Positions 49,117 to 61,302 of a DNA stretch of 64,000 nt are shown in pieces. A model generated the notes under the pieces. The model had not been told where the DNA came from. It ran no database searches and was given only the letters and a program-made list of their open reading frames with translations. The position numbers and the translations under genes were made by a program. This stretch comes from Carallia brachiata. Its lineage: Eukaryota > Streptophyta > Magnoliopsida > Malpighiales > Rhizophoraceae. Position 1 is the first letter of the stretch, and each line of letters opens with the position of its first letter. The stretch spans positions 4,478,395 to 4,542,394 of the forward strand of contig JADCRB010000069.1 of the NCBI GenBank assembly GCA_021464245.1. Direction: 5' to 3'.

Positions 49117-51004
49117 AACATACACACAGACAGTCAATACACAAGCAACAGTGTTTTCATGAATGAAGTGTTTCCTTTTAGATTGGCTTTGTCATGAAGT
49201 TTCGGTCTCCTTCACGTGTTTGTTCTAAATTTTGTCTCCATTTTTAAGGGACTGATGCGGCCTAATCCATGAGGCTGAGTCCATGAGAAGGTCGGATTTG
49301 AGTGAGCTGTCCTGGGCACAATTCAGTTACTCAAGGTGGAGGTAATAGAAGCAAGGCGCAACTGTTGTTCCTATGGAGCATGGTAGAAGTAGAACTTCAT
49401 CACCGCAGGACCACTCTGTGGCTTCCTGAAAGAGAGCTTCTTTTGATATGACAACATTTTGAGAGCCAATTAGCGACCTAATCATCTAGAGAATCAGGGA
49501 CAAAAGAAATTTGTGGAATATTTGCCATGACTGGTTTGTGGTCATTGCATTTTTCCTCCTCTTTTGCTTGCTTGTACAGTGATATATATCGAAATGAATT
49601 TGGTTGTCTCAAATGATGTTTGGTATGCTTTAGCTATTCAATTCAATTCTAAGGAAAAGTATTTTGGATTAGTTTTGACATGGTGATTCTGAGGCAGGCC
49701 TTGGTGCTTCATTTAAGTTTCTAGGTCTTTGCCAGCAAAACATTTGTCATCGGTTTACCGTTGCTCTACTGTTAATCGCAGTGATGGAGACATCCAATGC
49801 AGGCTCTACACGACTACACCCCAGTGTTATTTCATAGGTGAAATTTCGTTAATGACGTAGCGTAAGGTGGTGAACTGGTGATGTTGCCCTTAAACCCCTT
49901 AAAGCAATTAACTATATTTGGTAAATAACTTTTTTCTTTTTTGGTTGAGTTGAGTTAGAGAGGCTTTTTTTTTTTTTTTTTTACGTGTAAGTTTGAGGTT
50001 CGAATTCTATAACTTATCTTAATTATTATATGATAGTCTTGTTAGGAGAGATGGTAAATATATGGCCCTGAGTATATAGGAAGTATCGTGAAAAGAAACT
50101 TACCTAATCACTTGCCATACACTTCATCTGTAATCATGCATCACTTCGTATTCATATAAATTGCTATTTCATCAATGTTTAGATTTCAGTGTTTGGTATA
50201 TATATTCTTATTATCTGTAAAAGATTCGCCTTTTGTTTTCTCTCAAATCACAATTCCCTTGGATTTGAGCTCTTTTAATTTGAGTATTTTTAGATATTAG
50301 TTGGATATTGTCAAAGTAACGAAAATGTCACTTCTCATTTTGTTTTCATTGCACAATTTCTTATTCCATTGTTCATAGAATGATCATAAAATTCATTTAA
50401 TTATTATTAATTTCTTAATACTGAGCTTTTTTTTTTTTTTTGATGTTTATAAACAGTCTAGCACTAGCAGTCATTAGCCGAACAGCCTGAACTAATTGCA
50501 ATTTGATATAATTTAATAAAAATTTTGCAGCAATCGAATAAATACATAAAATCTAATAGAATTGTTTTGTTGTATCCAAACTAATATCAATCCAAAAATG
50601 AATTAAATGTGACCAATTAACCAACCAACAAAATTATTTGTTACAAATAAAATTTGTTGTTGCATCGAGATATAAATGTTAACTAATCTGACTAACATAA
50701 ACTTAGAAAAATGAAATAATTGAATAATTTATAAACAAGATTATTTAGGATTACACATTAAATATTAAGATTACTCATTGAATTTATACATTTTAACATA
50801 ATGAGTTACAATATGATTCAGGGTGGCTTGACGATCAAAAAGTTTTGTCAAGTTCATAGAGTCATAGACTGGTGATGTTTTTTTTTTTTTGTTCCTTAAT
50901 TTCTTTGACAAATGAGTTTGATCCAAAAAACTTCAAACGGAAAATCCAATTATATATGTGTTATATATTAAACGGTATGTGAAGGACAGTGCAAATTGGG
51001 AAAC
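48958..51004. other. Spacer between the tandem SUO-like genes
   Basis: The first 650 bases are 3' flank shared with copy B, with a CT microsatellite at 49091-49116. The rest is AT-rich with poly-T runs (49967-49982, 50428-50441). No gene recognised. Confidence 0.55.
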
Positions 51005-51123
51005 AAACACACAGAAGATACAAAACGGCGTCGGTCCAAGGGGAAACACCGTCGTCGTTTCGCCTTGTCTCCGTCGCTCATTACATCATCGCTCCTGGCC
51101 ATTCCTGTGGCCACCACCCAAAA

Positions 51124-51162
<39 letters not shown>

Positions 51163-51225
51163 TCTCTCTCTATCGAAGTTTCCGCACCAAATCGCTCGAA
51201 TTCGCTAATTTAGTCTCTCCCACCA

Positions 51226-51258
<33 letters not shown>

Positions 51259-54200
51259 GTGGATCCGATTCGCCGCCAAAGAAAAACCCATGAAAAGGTA
51301 TAAATAAATAAATAAATAAATAAATAAAATTAAAGGCAAATAATAATACCCATCAATAAAAATCCAATCTTTTTCAAATCCGTTGCTTTTAATTCCATCA
51401 ATTTCTGTTATTTCTGTCAATTTCCCCCTTTTCCTGATCTAGGGTTTTTCCTTTTTTTGTTTTTCTTCATTTTGCTCCTTTTCCTGATTTGTATTATTCG
51501 GAAATCTTTTTGGGGGGGGGGGGTTTCTTCAATTGAAGGCTGAAATCGGTTGATTGGGATTGATGATTCTGTCAAGAGCTGAAGAAATTGGAATCCATGG
51601 AAGGGAATTTTCGTGTTTGGGCTCTTCTTTGGTGGTGGTCCTGCCGGCGGTGGTGATTTGTGGAATTAACGGCGGCACATGTTGCCGGTCCCGCCAAACT
51701 CCTCCACGACTGTAGCGGGTGCCACCAATTTTTCCTTTTCTTCCTCTTCATCGTCCAATCCTGATTTTTTCCTCAAAGTATATGTCTTTCCCATTTCTTC
51801 TTATTTTTGTGCTTTCCGTTAATCCTAGCCCAATTTATTATCACACACACACACACACACATAATATCGCATAAATTTTGTATGTTTAATTTGGATTCTA
51901 ATTAGGATGCTTTCCATTATTCTTTTCCGTATTGTTTAATATTTTTATATTTTTTTCCCCTTTTGTGCTTCAGTTCATTTGGCTTGTAGTTGTGCATTTT
52001 TTTTTTCTTTTTCAGGGTTTTTATTTTATATCTTTATCACTTAATTGTTTGCCTGATTACAATGTGTAAATGCTTTTCTGAGTTTGTAATTTTTGGGCTA
52101 ATAGCCTTAGTTTTGTTGTATATTAATTCTTTGGTATTGAATTATTTTTTGTTGGTTTTTACATTGATTTGTCACTTTGTGATGTGTTTCTGAATTTGAT
52201 ACTACAACCTTAATTACTATTACCTGGGTGGTTCTCTTCAGGATCTTGGATACCTTGTTCAAAATCTTATTTTAATATTTGTTTTTTCATCTGAGGAAAG
52301 ATTTTTAATGGAATATAATTTTTGTGTTTAATTAGATGCTTTTTTGTGCAATATGATTTCCTAGATTTCCCTTCCCCTTCTTGGTCTACAATGGCTGCCT
52401 TTTGATGTCCAAGTATGGTTACTTTGAGTAGTTGTATGCTGTGATAGTTGACATTTACTTCTTTATTTACTTATTTTATATAATTTGTATTCCCATTTCT
52501 TATTGTGAGTTAGGATTACTTATTTGATAATGCCTTTACTTTTTCAAATCTCAAGCATGCCCATAATAGTGCATTACTGATTCTATTTCTCCTTATTATC
52601 TTTTTTTTCTCTGAAGGGAACATTTGATTTGGTTCAATCTTCATCCAGATGAGAGTTCCTTTTTTTTTGTTTTTCCTTCTTTGTGAGCTATTGTACGTGA
52701 TCTTATTTGTTGGTCTGGAGGTTAGTTGCACTTGCATACCTCCACTTAGCATGGCTATATCTCATGTCTTCCTAATTTATTATCCTTTATTGTTCTCCAT
52801 AACAGGACGGACGCAAGGTTCGTGTTGGTGATTGTGCACTTTTCAAGCCGCCCCAGGATTCCCCACCTTTTATTGGCATAATTCGAAAACTGATACCAGG
52901 CAAAGAGGACAGTCTAAGTTTATGGGTGAATTGGCTTTACCGACCTTCTGACATTAAGCTTGGAAAGGGTTCTTTGTTGGACGTTGCACCTAACGAGGTT
53001 TTTTACTCATTTCATAAAGATGAAATCCCTGCTGCGTCATTGCTCCATCCGTGTAAAGTGGCATTCCTTCATAAAGGTGTTGAACTTCCTCCAGGGATAT
53101 CTTCGTTTGTATGCAGAAGAGTGTATGATATTGAAAACAAGCGTTTATGGTGGTTAACTGACAAAGATTATATTAATGTAAGTGCAATATTTGTTTTTTT
53201 GTTCCATTTTGTAAAATGAAGTTCATGATCATTTTGATTGGATCTATAGTAACTTTCCCATACAGGAACGACAGGAAGAAGTAGATAAGTTATTAGATAG
53301 GACAAGACTAGAAATGCATGGGGTGGTGCAGTCGGGAGGCCGTTCTCCAAAACCCTTGAATGGTCCAGCATCTGCAACCCAGCTAAAGCCTAATTCAGAT
53401 AGTGCTCAGAACAGTAGCTCCTTGTCGTCGCACAGTAAGGGAAAGAAAAGGGAGAGGGGTGATCAGGTTTCTGATCCGGCCAAACGGGAGCGTTTGTCTA
53501 AACCAGAGGATGGAGACCTGGGTCAAAGCAGAGGTGAGCACACGTTGAAATTGGAGATTGCCAAAATAACAGAGAAAGGAGGGCTTGTTGATTTTGAAGG
53601 GGTTGAGAAATTAGTGCAGCTCATGCAACCTGAAAGTGTTGATAGGAGAATAGATTTGGCGGGCCAAATAATGCTTGTTGATGTAATAGCAGCTACAGAT
53701 AGATTTGATTGTCTTTTGCAGTTTGTGCAGCTTAAGGGTCTCCCTGTTTTGGATGAATGGCTTCAGGAGGTCCATAAGGGGAAGTTTGGTGGTGGCACCA
53801 GTCCCAAAGAAAGTGACAAATGCGTTGAGGAATTTGTCTTGGCTCTTCTTCGTGCATTGGACAGGCTGCCAGTAAATCTTCATGCATTACAGGCTTGCAA
53901 CGTGGGCAAATCTGTGAATCATTTACGTTCACATAAAAATTCTGAGATTCAGAAGAAAGCTAGGAGTTTAGTTGACACATGGAAGAAACGTGTCGAAGCT
54001 GAGATGAATATGAATGATGCAAAGTCTGAATTAACTCGTGTTTCTTGGGCTGCCAAGCCAGCCTCTTCTGAAGTGTCCCATGTAGGGAACAGAAAATCTG
54101 TTGGCTGTGCTGAGGTTGGCATGAGGAGCTCCGTGATGCAAGCTTCTGGAGCTAGGAGTTCTCAAGTTAAGGTGGTAGCTGGGGAGAGTGTTGCCAATTC

Positions 54201-57200
54201 ATCCGTTTCACCTGGTGCAATGAAATCAGTGATTGTGTCGGCAGGTGGTAATTCAAGGGATGCAAATTCGAAAATGTTAATCGGTGGTGGAACCTCAGAT
54301 CCACATCTGACACCGATCAAGGAGGAAAAGAGCAGCAGCTCTAGTCAGTCTCATAACAACAGTCAGTCTTGTTCAAGTGATCATGCAAAGCCTGTTGGTT
54401 CTTCCTGCCGGGAAGATGCAAGGAGCTCAACTGCTGGTTCTGCAACTGTCAACAGGGGTTCTGGTGGTGCTTCTCGCAATCGAAAATCAGGCAATGGTGT
54501 TCTTACATCTGCTGCCTCAGGAGTTCAGAAGGACCCTGGGTCAGGAAAGGTCAATACTGCAAATAAGAATTCAACTTCTGAAATGGCATCTCCTACTGGA
54601 GTTTCATATGATAAAATGACTGGTCTACCCCTTGTTGATAATGGAAATAACCAGAGGCTCATTGTTAGGTTGCCAAACACTGGTCGCAGCCCCTCTAGGG
54701 TTGCTAATGGTGGTTCTTTCGAATATCCTGCTGGCCCTGGTGCGGGTTCTCCTTCTGGTGAAAAGCCTGATAATTATGACAGAAGAGTGAAGGGAAGAAG
54801 TGAAGCTCTGCAGACTAATGCTGGATCAAATATGAATTCAGATTTATGCCAAGGAAAGATGGATTGTGTGGATCTGATGAAGCAAAGGTGATAGGTGCCT
54901 GTGACGAGCGGCAGAAAATTGGCGAAGATGGTGTAAAATTGATGGAAGTATCAAAGGTATTGGGGGTTATTCCCAGACCAGGGAAAGCCTATGATGCATC
55001 TTTGAGCTCTATCAATGCTTTAGTTGAAAGCTGCGCCAAGTTTTCTGAAGCTAGTGCGTCTGCATCACCTGAGGACGATGTGGGTATGAACCTGCTTGCT
55101 AGTGTGGCTGCTGGAGAAATTTCGAAAGGTGACAATATTTCTCCTTTGGCTTCTTCTCCTAAAAATTCACCCATAGAAGAAGAATCGTCCTTGAGAAATG
55201 ATGGCAAATCGACGCCCATGGGTTATGAAGTTGATCAAATCCAAAATAAATGCAGTGACATTGGTGGTGCTGATTTTATTGCAGAAAAACATTCTTCTGG
55301 CGATTCGTCGCAGGGGAAAAGTGAGCTGAGATACCCTTCTCTTTCAATGCCAACTGATGTTTCTGGGGATGGAAAAGTTCCTTTAGTCACCCATGCAGAC
55401 AAAAAATTTGGAAGCAGTGCTGTCCTGAACTCTTTACAACAAACCTCTCTTGTCCCATGCTTGGGATCTGAAATGAAGCCTGCTGATGTAACCTGTGATA
55501 CTTCTTTATTGGCATTGTCTAATAGTCTAAAAATTGAGAGTCATACAGCGGTTGATGGTGTAAATCGGTCTCATGAGCATGGAAAATCTGGTGCTGACAG
55601 GGACGGGAGTGGCTGTAGTTCAGAATCTGAATTGATGATGAAGTCTCCTGTGCTCAATGGTGATAAAAGGGTCGATTGTAACAATGAAGGTACTGAGAAA
55701 AGCAATATGGCAGCTGTATCAGAATTACCTGATAGAAGTGTAAAAGGTGACAAGAAAGTTGATGAAGAGGCAACATGCTCATCTCTGGAGATTGGTTGTC
55801 CGGATCAAATCTCTGTAGATAAAGAGTCGTGTAATGTTGTCTCAGCAGAACAGAGGCTGGGTCATGAAGTGGAGGTTAACCAGGACTCTTTATGTAGAAA
55901 AAATGAGAATGCAGGTCCACCATCTGCCTCTGAAGATGTGTTAGCTGTGGAGCCCAAGACAGAAATCCCTTGTGATGCTAAGGTGGGACACCATGCTGAA
56001 CAGAATGAGAGGCCAACAAATCTTGTTTCATCTGTTTCAGCGCAAAATATTGAATGCACCAAGGAGATTTTGGAAAGTAAAGAGGCTCCAGGTGTATCTG
56101 ATTCCCATGTGGGGTTACCGCCAATTGCAGTGCATAACAGTGATAAGTTGGATAGAGTGGAATCAGACGGGATAGAGGGAAGACTTACTTCTAATGCAAA
56201 TGCTTCAGACTCAGCTGCAGGTTCTACCATTGCTGTAAAGCTGGACTTTGATTTGAATGAAGGCTTCCCTACGGACGATGTAAACCAAGTGGAGCCTGCT
56301 GCTAAATCAATCATTTCTGGGCCTTCAGTTCATCTGTCTAGCCCATTGCACGTTCCATTCTCATCAATATCAGGAAGCTTTTCTAATTCAGTTACTGTGG
56401 CGGCTGCTGCAAAAGGTTCATTTGTTCTTCCTGGGAACTCGTTGCGGGGCAAGGGCGAATTGGGATGGAAAGGATCAGCTGCTACGAGTGCATTCCGACC
56501 AGCTGAACCCAGAAAAAATTTGGAGATGCCACTGAATACTGGTGAAGCATTGGCTGATGGTGGGGGCAATCAAGGACGCCCTCCTCTGGACTTTGACCTT
56601 AATGTTCCAGATGAGAGAGATGTGGAAGATGCCACTACTCAGAATTCTGCTCAAGCATCTTGTTCTGATTTTGGACCTCGTGACTGCCGTGCTGGTGGAC
56701 TTGATTTTGACTTGAACAGAGTTGAAGAGAACCCAGATACTGGCCTGCTCTCTGGCAACACTCCTAGACTTGAAATTCCTGCAGCGCCAAGTAGGTTGTC
56801 ATTTCCTGGTGGCTTGTCCAATGGTTTGCTAAATGCATCAAGAGACTTCGATCTGAATAATGGACCAAGCCTTGATGAAGTGGCCACTGAAACAGCAGCA
56901 CGCAGTCAGTCAATCAAAAGCATTTTGCCATTCCCGTCAACTATTCCTGGTATGAGAATGAGTGGTGCTGAATTTGCCAATTTCCCTTCTTGGTTCCCTC
57001 CATCCAACTCATATCCGGCCATTACAGTCCCATCCATATTACCAGGTAGAGGGGAGCAGGGTTATGTTGCTGCTGCTGGATCACAGAGGATCTTGGCTCC
57101 CTCGAGTAATAGTACTTCTTTTGGCCTTGAAATGTACAGGCCAGTTTTATCCTCATCTCCTGCAGTGCCATTTCCTACTGGTACCCCATTTCAGTATCCA

Positions 57201-58330
57201 GGATTCCCTTTTGAGACTAGTTTTCCTCTTTCATCGAACACCTTTTCTGGTGCTTCAACATCATACATAGAGTCCTCATCTGGCGGACCACTTTGCTTTC
57301 CTACCGTTCCTACACAGATAGTAGGACCTGCTGGTGTTGTGCCATCTGCTTATCCTCGACCTTATATGATGAGCCATCCTGGTAGCATCAGTGTCAGCTC
57401 CGATAATAGGAAATGGGGAGGTCAACTTGATCTGAATTCAGGTCCTGGAGGAAGTGATATAGAGCGAAGGGATGAGAGGTTACCTTCATCGATGAGACCA
57501 CATTCTGTTTCTAGTCCACAAATCCTGACCGAGGAGCAGATGAGGATGTATCAAATGGCTGGTGGGCCAGGAAGCAGTGTCTTTAAGCAAAAGGAGCCTG
57601 ATGGCAGCTGGGATCCTGCTGATAGATTAAGCAGCCACAAGCAATCATCGTGGCAGTAGATTGATGAATGGTTCAAATTTGTTGTGACCAGGTGAGTCCT
57701 TGCTAGTTGTTACTGTCTTGTGTTTCTTAAAAAGTGTCTCCACATGTGGCTATTGGGTAGTACACACACACTCTCTCTTTCTCGCATTCTCGTTTGTGCA
57801 CATGTGCACACATGTCCCTGCATATTCCCGCAAGCAACAGTAATTTTGAGAATGCACAGTTTCTTTTCATTGATTTTGTAGTGTATACTTTTGTTCGGGT
57901 AAATTATAGTCCCTTAATAGCCTTGTTTTAAAATTTTCCCATTTTCAAGGGATGAGAAACTCTTTGAAGGGCTAAGGCCATGAAAACATCAGAGGCTTTG
58001 AGTGAGCTGTCCTAGGCACAATTCAAATAGTGAGAGGCGAAGGTACTAAAATGTAGGTTCAACTCTCGTTCCTAACATCGAGAATGAACAGCGATAAAAC
58101 TTCATCACAGCACCACCACCGCAAGCATTTATAAAGTTTTTTTTTTTTTTTGTTAATTGACAAGAAGTGAGGTAACCAGCAATCTAATCTTCTAGGAAAT
58201 CTTAGGATCGTCACAAGGGAATGTTATGGAATCGTTGCTTGACTGGATGCGGCCACTGAATCATTTCCCTTCCCCTTTACTTGCTTGTACAGTGATATGT
58301 TGAAATGAATATGGTTGCCTCAAATGATGT
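51005..58330 (+). repeat. Tandem duplication unit B (SUO-like gene and flanks)
   Basis: Second unit of the direct duplication starting at 42610. Its leader carries CT tracts, an (AAAT)n tract (51300-51328) and a G run near 51513-51523. Intron 1 has an (AC)n tract (51842-51860). Confidence 0.85.
51679..57659 (+). CDS. SUO: SUO-like BAH/TFIIS-N protein, copy B, one frameshift
   Basis: Exons 51679-51777, 52806-53177 and 53266-57659, GT-AG and phase 0. The start is set by an in-frame TAA at 51667 just before ATG 51679 (MLPVPPNSSTTV). BAH domain about residues 34-155; TFIIS N-terminal/LW domain about 310-400; a long Ser-rich linker; then EAR-like DLN motifs (56241, 56586, 56700, 56844, 57424) and GW motif (LGWKG near 56460). 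Repaired length is about 1621 aa; Arabidopsis SUO (At3g48050) is about 1613. One base is missing at about 54850-54860 relative to copy A (an A run: GGAAAG against GGAAAAAG), giving TGA at 54889 and a predicted 698-aa protein that keeps BAH and LW but loses the EAR/GW region. SUO acts in the nucleus with the microRNA machinery. Either a recent lesion or a homopolymer error. Confidence 0.85.
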
Positions 58331-59327
58331 TCGATAGGAATTTTATTGTAGGCTCAAGTGTTTTGGATGTTGCTAGTATCTGTTGAGGTAAATTTGAGGC
58401 AAGCCCAAGTTTGTCATTTCAATTTCTTGGTCCTGGCCAACAAGACAAATGTTATTCTACTCCATGTACTACTATTAGTAATCATAATGACTCCATCATC
58501 CGATGCAGGTTCTACTCCACATTATTTTTCGTTGTATGTACCATGGTTGACATATAATAAGGCGACAATGTCGCCCCTTTATGTCAAAGTGCTTGCCCCT
58601 GTAGTTTTTGTTAGTAAATGATATATAACCCTTTTGTGTCAACTGAGAAATACCGATGCTAGTTTTTGTATCAATCTGACTAGCTATACCTGCCCCTGTA
58701 GCCTGTACCTCTGGACTTCTATCTACTGATTTGCAATTAATTATGGATGTGAAACTTCACTACATCCATGGTAATACTCGTCAATCACGACATGGATGTG
58801 AAAGCATGCTGTTTTCGTTGTGTTGGTCGGTTGGTAGCGTCATCGCGTTCCAGTCCCTTCCCTTTCTTCCTCAGAAAATAGCATTTTGTTTGTTTCAGCA
58901 TTACCAGCCTCCATGTTTGCCTACACAGCATTCTGTTGGAACGGACAACCTTTGCTATTGGGCTGCCATCGTGGATCATAGACGTAACCTCGGTTCTAGG
59001 TGGGCCTGCAAGCGGCTCGACCCACTGGACCGTTGCGGAACCGTGAACCGCCGGATACTTGCAATAATTAAAAAAGTTGGGAATCAACGGTTGGAATGAG
59101 AAATTTGCAGTTATTTCTTTTAATGAAAAATGTAAATAATTTACTTTAAAAAACTAAAGGGGAAATAATTTACGTTAAAATAATTTATATTTACTTTAAA
59201 ATAATCTACTTTTACTGATAGTTAATCGAAACCACCCGGTCAGGGATTGGGTGCCGTTCAGCGTTAGAAATTGTGCATTGAAAGCGCAGCAACGTGGGAA
59301 GTCGTCCTATCAAAGCGTTGGTTTGCG
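57660..59327. other. Spacer 3' of copy B
   Basis: The first 670 bases match the 3' flank of copy A. An open frame at 58731-59099 (122 codons) has no family signal; its last third is GC-rich ('accgttgcggaaccgtgaacc') and looks like a fragment of something else. No gene called. Confidence 0.45.
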
Positions 59328-59336
59328 TTGTTATAA

Positions 59337-59779
59337 GGCAAAAATTATAATTTTACTAATTATTTTTGTACGTTTTAAGAATTTTATTTATAATGTTTCT
59401 TTATTTTAAATTTTACTTTTAATGTTTTTTGGTTAATTTTTTTTTATCCTTTTCTGTTAGTTGACTGTTATGTGTAATACGTGACAGTTCAATTAGTGGT
59501 ATATTATCTTATTTATCATTTACGTCAGTAACATGTCATTATCTTATGGTTGATAATCTGTTTCCTGTAACTTTTTTTTTAATCTCTTTCTTGCAATTAT
59601 ATAAAAGCATCAAATATATCGCTGATTGGACTGTTACGTGTTACGCTTAACGGTCAATTAACTGAAAAGGGAAAAAAAATGACAAAAAAACGTAGAGGAT
59701 AGAATTTAAAATAAAAAAATATTATGGGTAAAATTCTCAAAACATGTAAAAATAATAAGTGAAATTAGAATTTTTTATC
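59337..59779. mobile_element. MULE-type foldback MITE with 9-bp target duplication
   Basis: A 443-bp element with long inverted arms: GGCAAAAATTATAATTTTAC... on the left against the reverse complement of ...GAAATTAGAATTTTTTATC on the right, with 'aattgaccgttaagcgtaac'-type sequence near the centre. Perfect flanking TTGTTATAA (59328-59336 and 59780-59788). No coding frame. The termini resemble those of the larger element at 7907. Confidence 0.85.
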
Positions 59780-59788
59780 TTGTTATAA

Positions 59789-61302
59789 CGGGAAAATATA
59801 ACAGGAAGCCTACAAAAGATTTAACTCAAGGCCGAGGGCATGGCAGAATTCCCAGGCCCTTTAAATTGTAAGCAAAATTGTGGAGAGGCGAAGCATTTTG
59901 TACTCTCTAGTGAATGTCCTCGGAAACTATCGGAGTCTCTCCTTCAATGCGGTTGGTTGGTCGTATCGTCCCAGAATTTCACACTCTTCTCGCTGGGGAG
60001 ATTAACTGAACCTGACATAATTGGCTACAACTGTTATGTGGGTGCGTACGGTGGATGATGGACACCAACCCACTTAGAAAGACATCCGTAAGAAAACGGG
60101 ATATGATATTTTTTAATTTTAAAGTTAAAATTATTTTTTAATAAATTGATCACTTTTCGTTAATAGATAAACTAATTTAATAAAAAATTAAAAAATTTAA
60201 AATTTAAATAAAATCTTAAAAAAATTTAAGACTTATTTATAAAAAAATATAAAAATTTAGGACTAAGAACTATTATATTCCTCAGGAAAACTCTACTCTT
60301 GAATGCAAGAACGTCATCAAACGTGATTGAATTGTCTGGTTGTTAAGTTTCCCTTCTACAACATCTTGGTACAATCACCTTCAGGGTTTAAACAGCTTTA
60401 ATATATGATGTATTTTAAGCAACACGACCACACAATTTATCTTACAACATCTAAAAATTATTCTTTTTTCTAAATTCAATTATTTAATTGCATATTAAAA
60501 AATCTCATCAAGTATTTTGAAAGTTGAAATTGACACGTTGCAATGATTTAGGTAATGCGGAATCTAGTTGGTGTTTGGGTTCTCAACCGCTTGATTATCA
60601 AATAACTATGGATATTGTTTTATGCTCATTATGCCACGCCTTTGGAAGAGCCCACTAATGACAAAGATTTTCCGAGCCAGTCCAATTAGTCGGTTAGTGA
60701 GAAAGTTACATACACATAGGAGGCAAAAAAACTTTAAAAAAATATGATCAATAATTACAAAAGAACGTCATAGAACAAATTATGAGATATGAATGTATGA
60801 TTACTAATATTTTTTATCAATAAGATTTAGTGATAATGCCGCAAATTACGATAACCCAATTAGGCAATTGCTCCGCAAAAAGGGATGTGTTACTGTACCA
60901 ATCTCGGCCGTGGAAGCAGGGTCAATCAAGTGAAGGACCCACAACTAGAAAAATCACATGGGAATCACCTAAAAGCCATGTGCTTGCACTAATCAAAATC
61001 AGACGGTTGCCGTTGCACTAGCAGAAAAGACACCACTTTTTTGACCCTCCAATCACAAGAATACAAGTGATACAACTGACAATTTTACTCGACATCAATA
61101 GGGCGGAAGTTACAGAATCCTGGTAACCCCTTCACCACAGCTAACGCGCCATCCTCCAACTTTCCATTAATTTCCTTTGACAGAAAGAAAATAATCAAAG
61201 CTCTTTTTACGAGGGGAATAAATGTCTCTTTTTCACTGAAAAATCCCATTAAACCCTCTGCAGTTTCCCTCTGTGACTACATGCTGTCGCTGCACATTAA
61301 AA
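59789..61302. other. Spacer and TBL promoter region
   Basis: A frame at 59840-60058 (72 codons) has no family signal. 60090-60290 is an AT-rich stretch starting GGGATATGATATT that may be half of a MITE related to the one at 19303. The last few hundred bases should contain the TBL promoter and leader; no clear TATA box was seen. Confidence 0.4.

Larger units (their letters stand above)
42610..49600 (+). repeat. Tandem duplication unit A (SUO-like gene and flanks)
   Basis: Directly repeated at about 51005-58330. The match covers leader, all three exons, splice sites and 3' flank (for example 'gagtgagctgtcct.ggcacaattca' at 49299 and 58001). Introns and intergenic parts have diverged much more than exons. 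Confidence 0.85.

Noticed and set aside
49980..50030. Possible tRNA T-loop (gaggttcgaattc)
   Set aside because: No acceptor stem or anticodon arm can be drawn around it.
58731..59099. 122-codon open frame 3' of SUO copy B
   Set aside because: No family signal, no conserved motif, and its composition is split into unlike halves.
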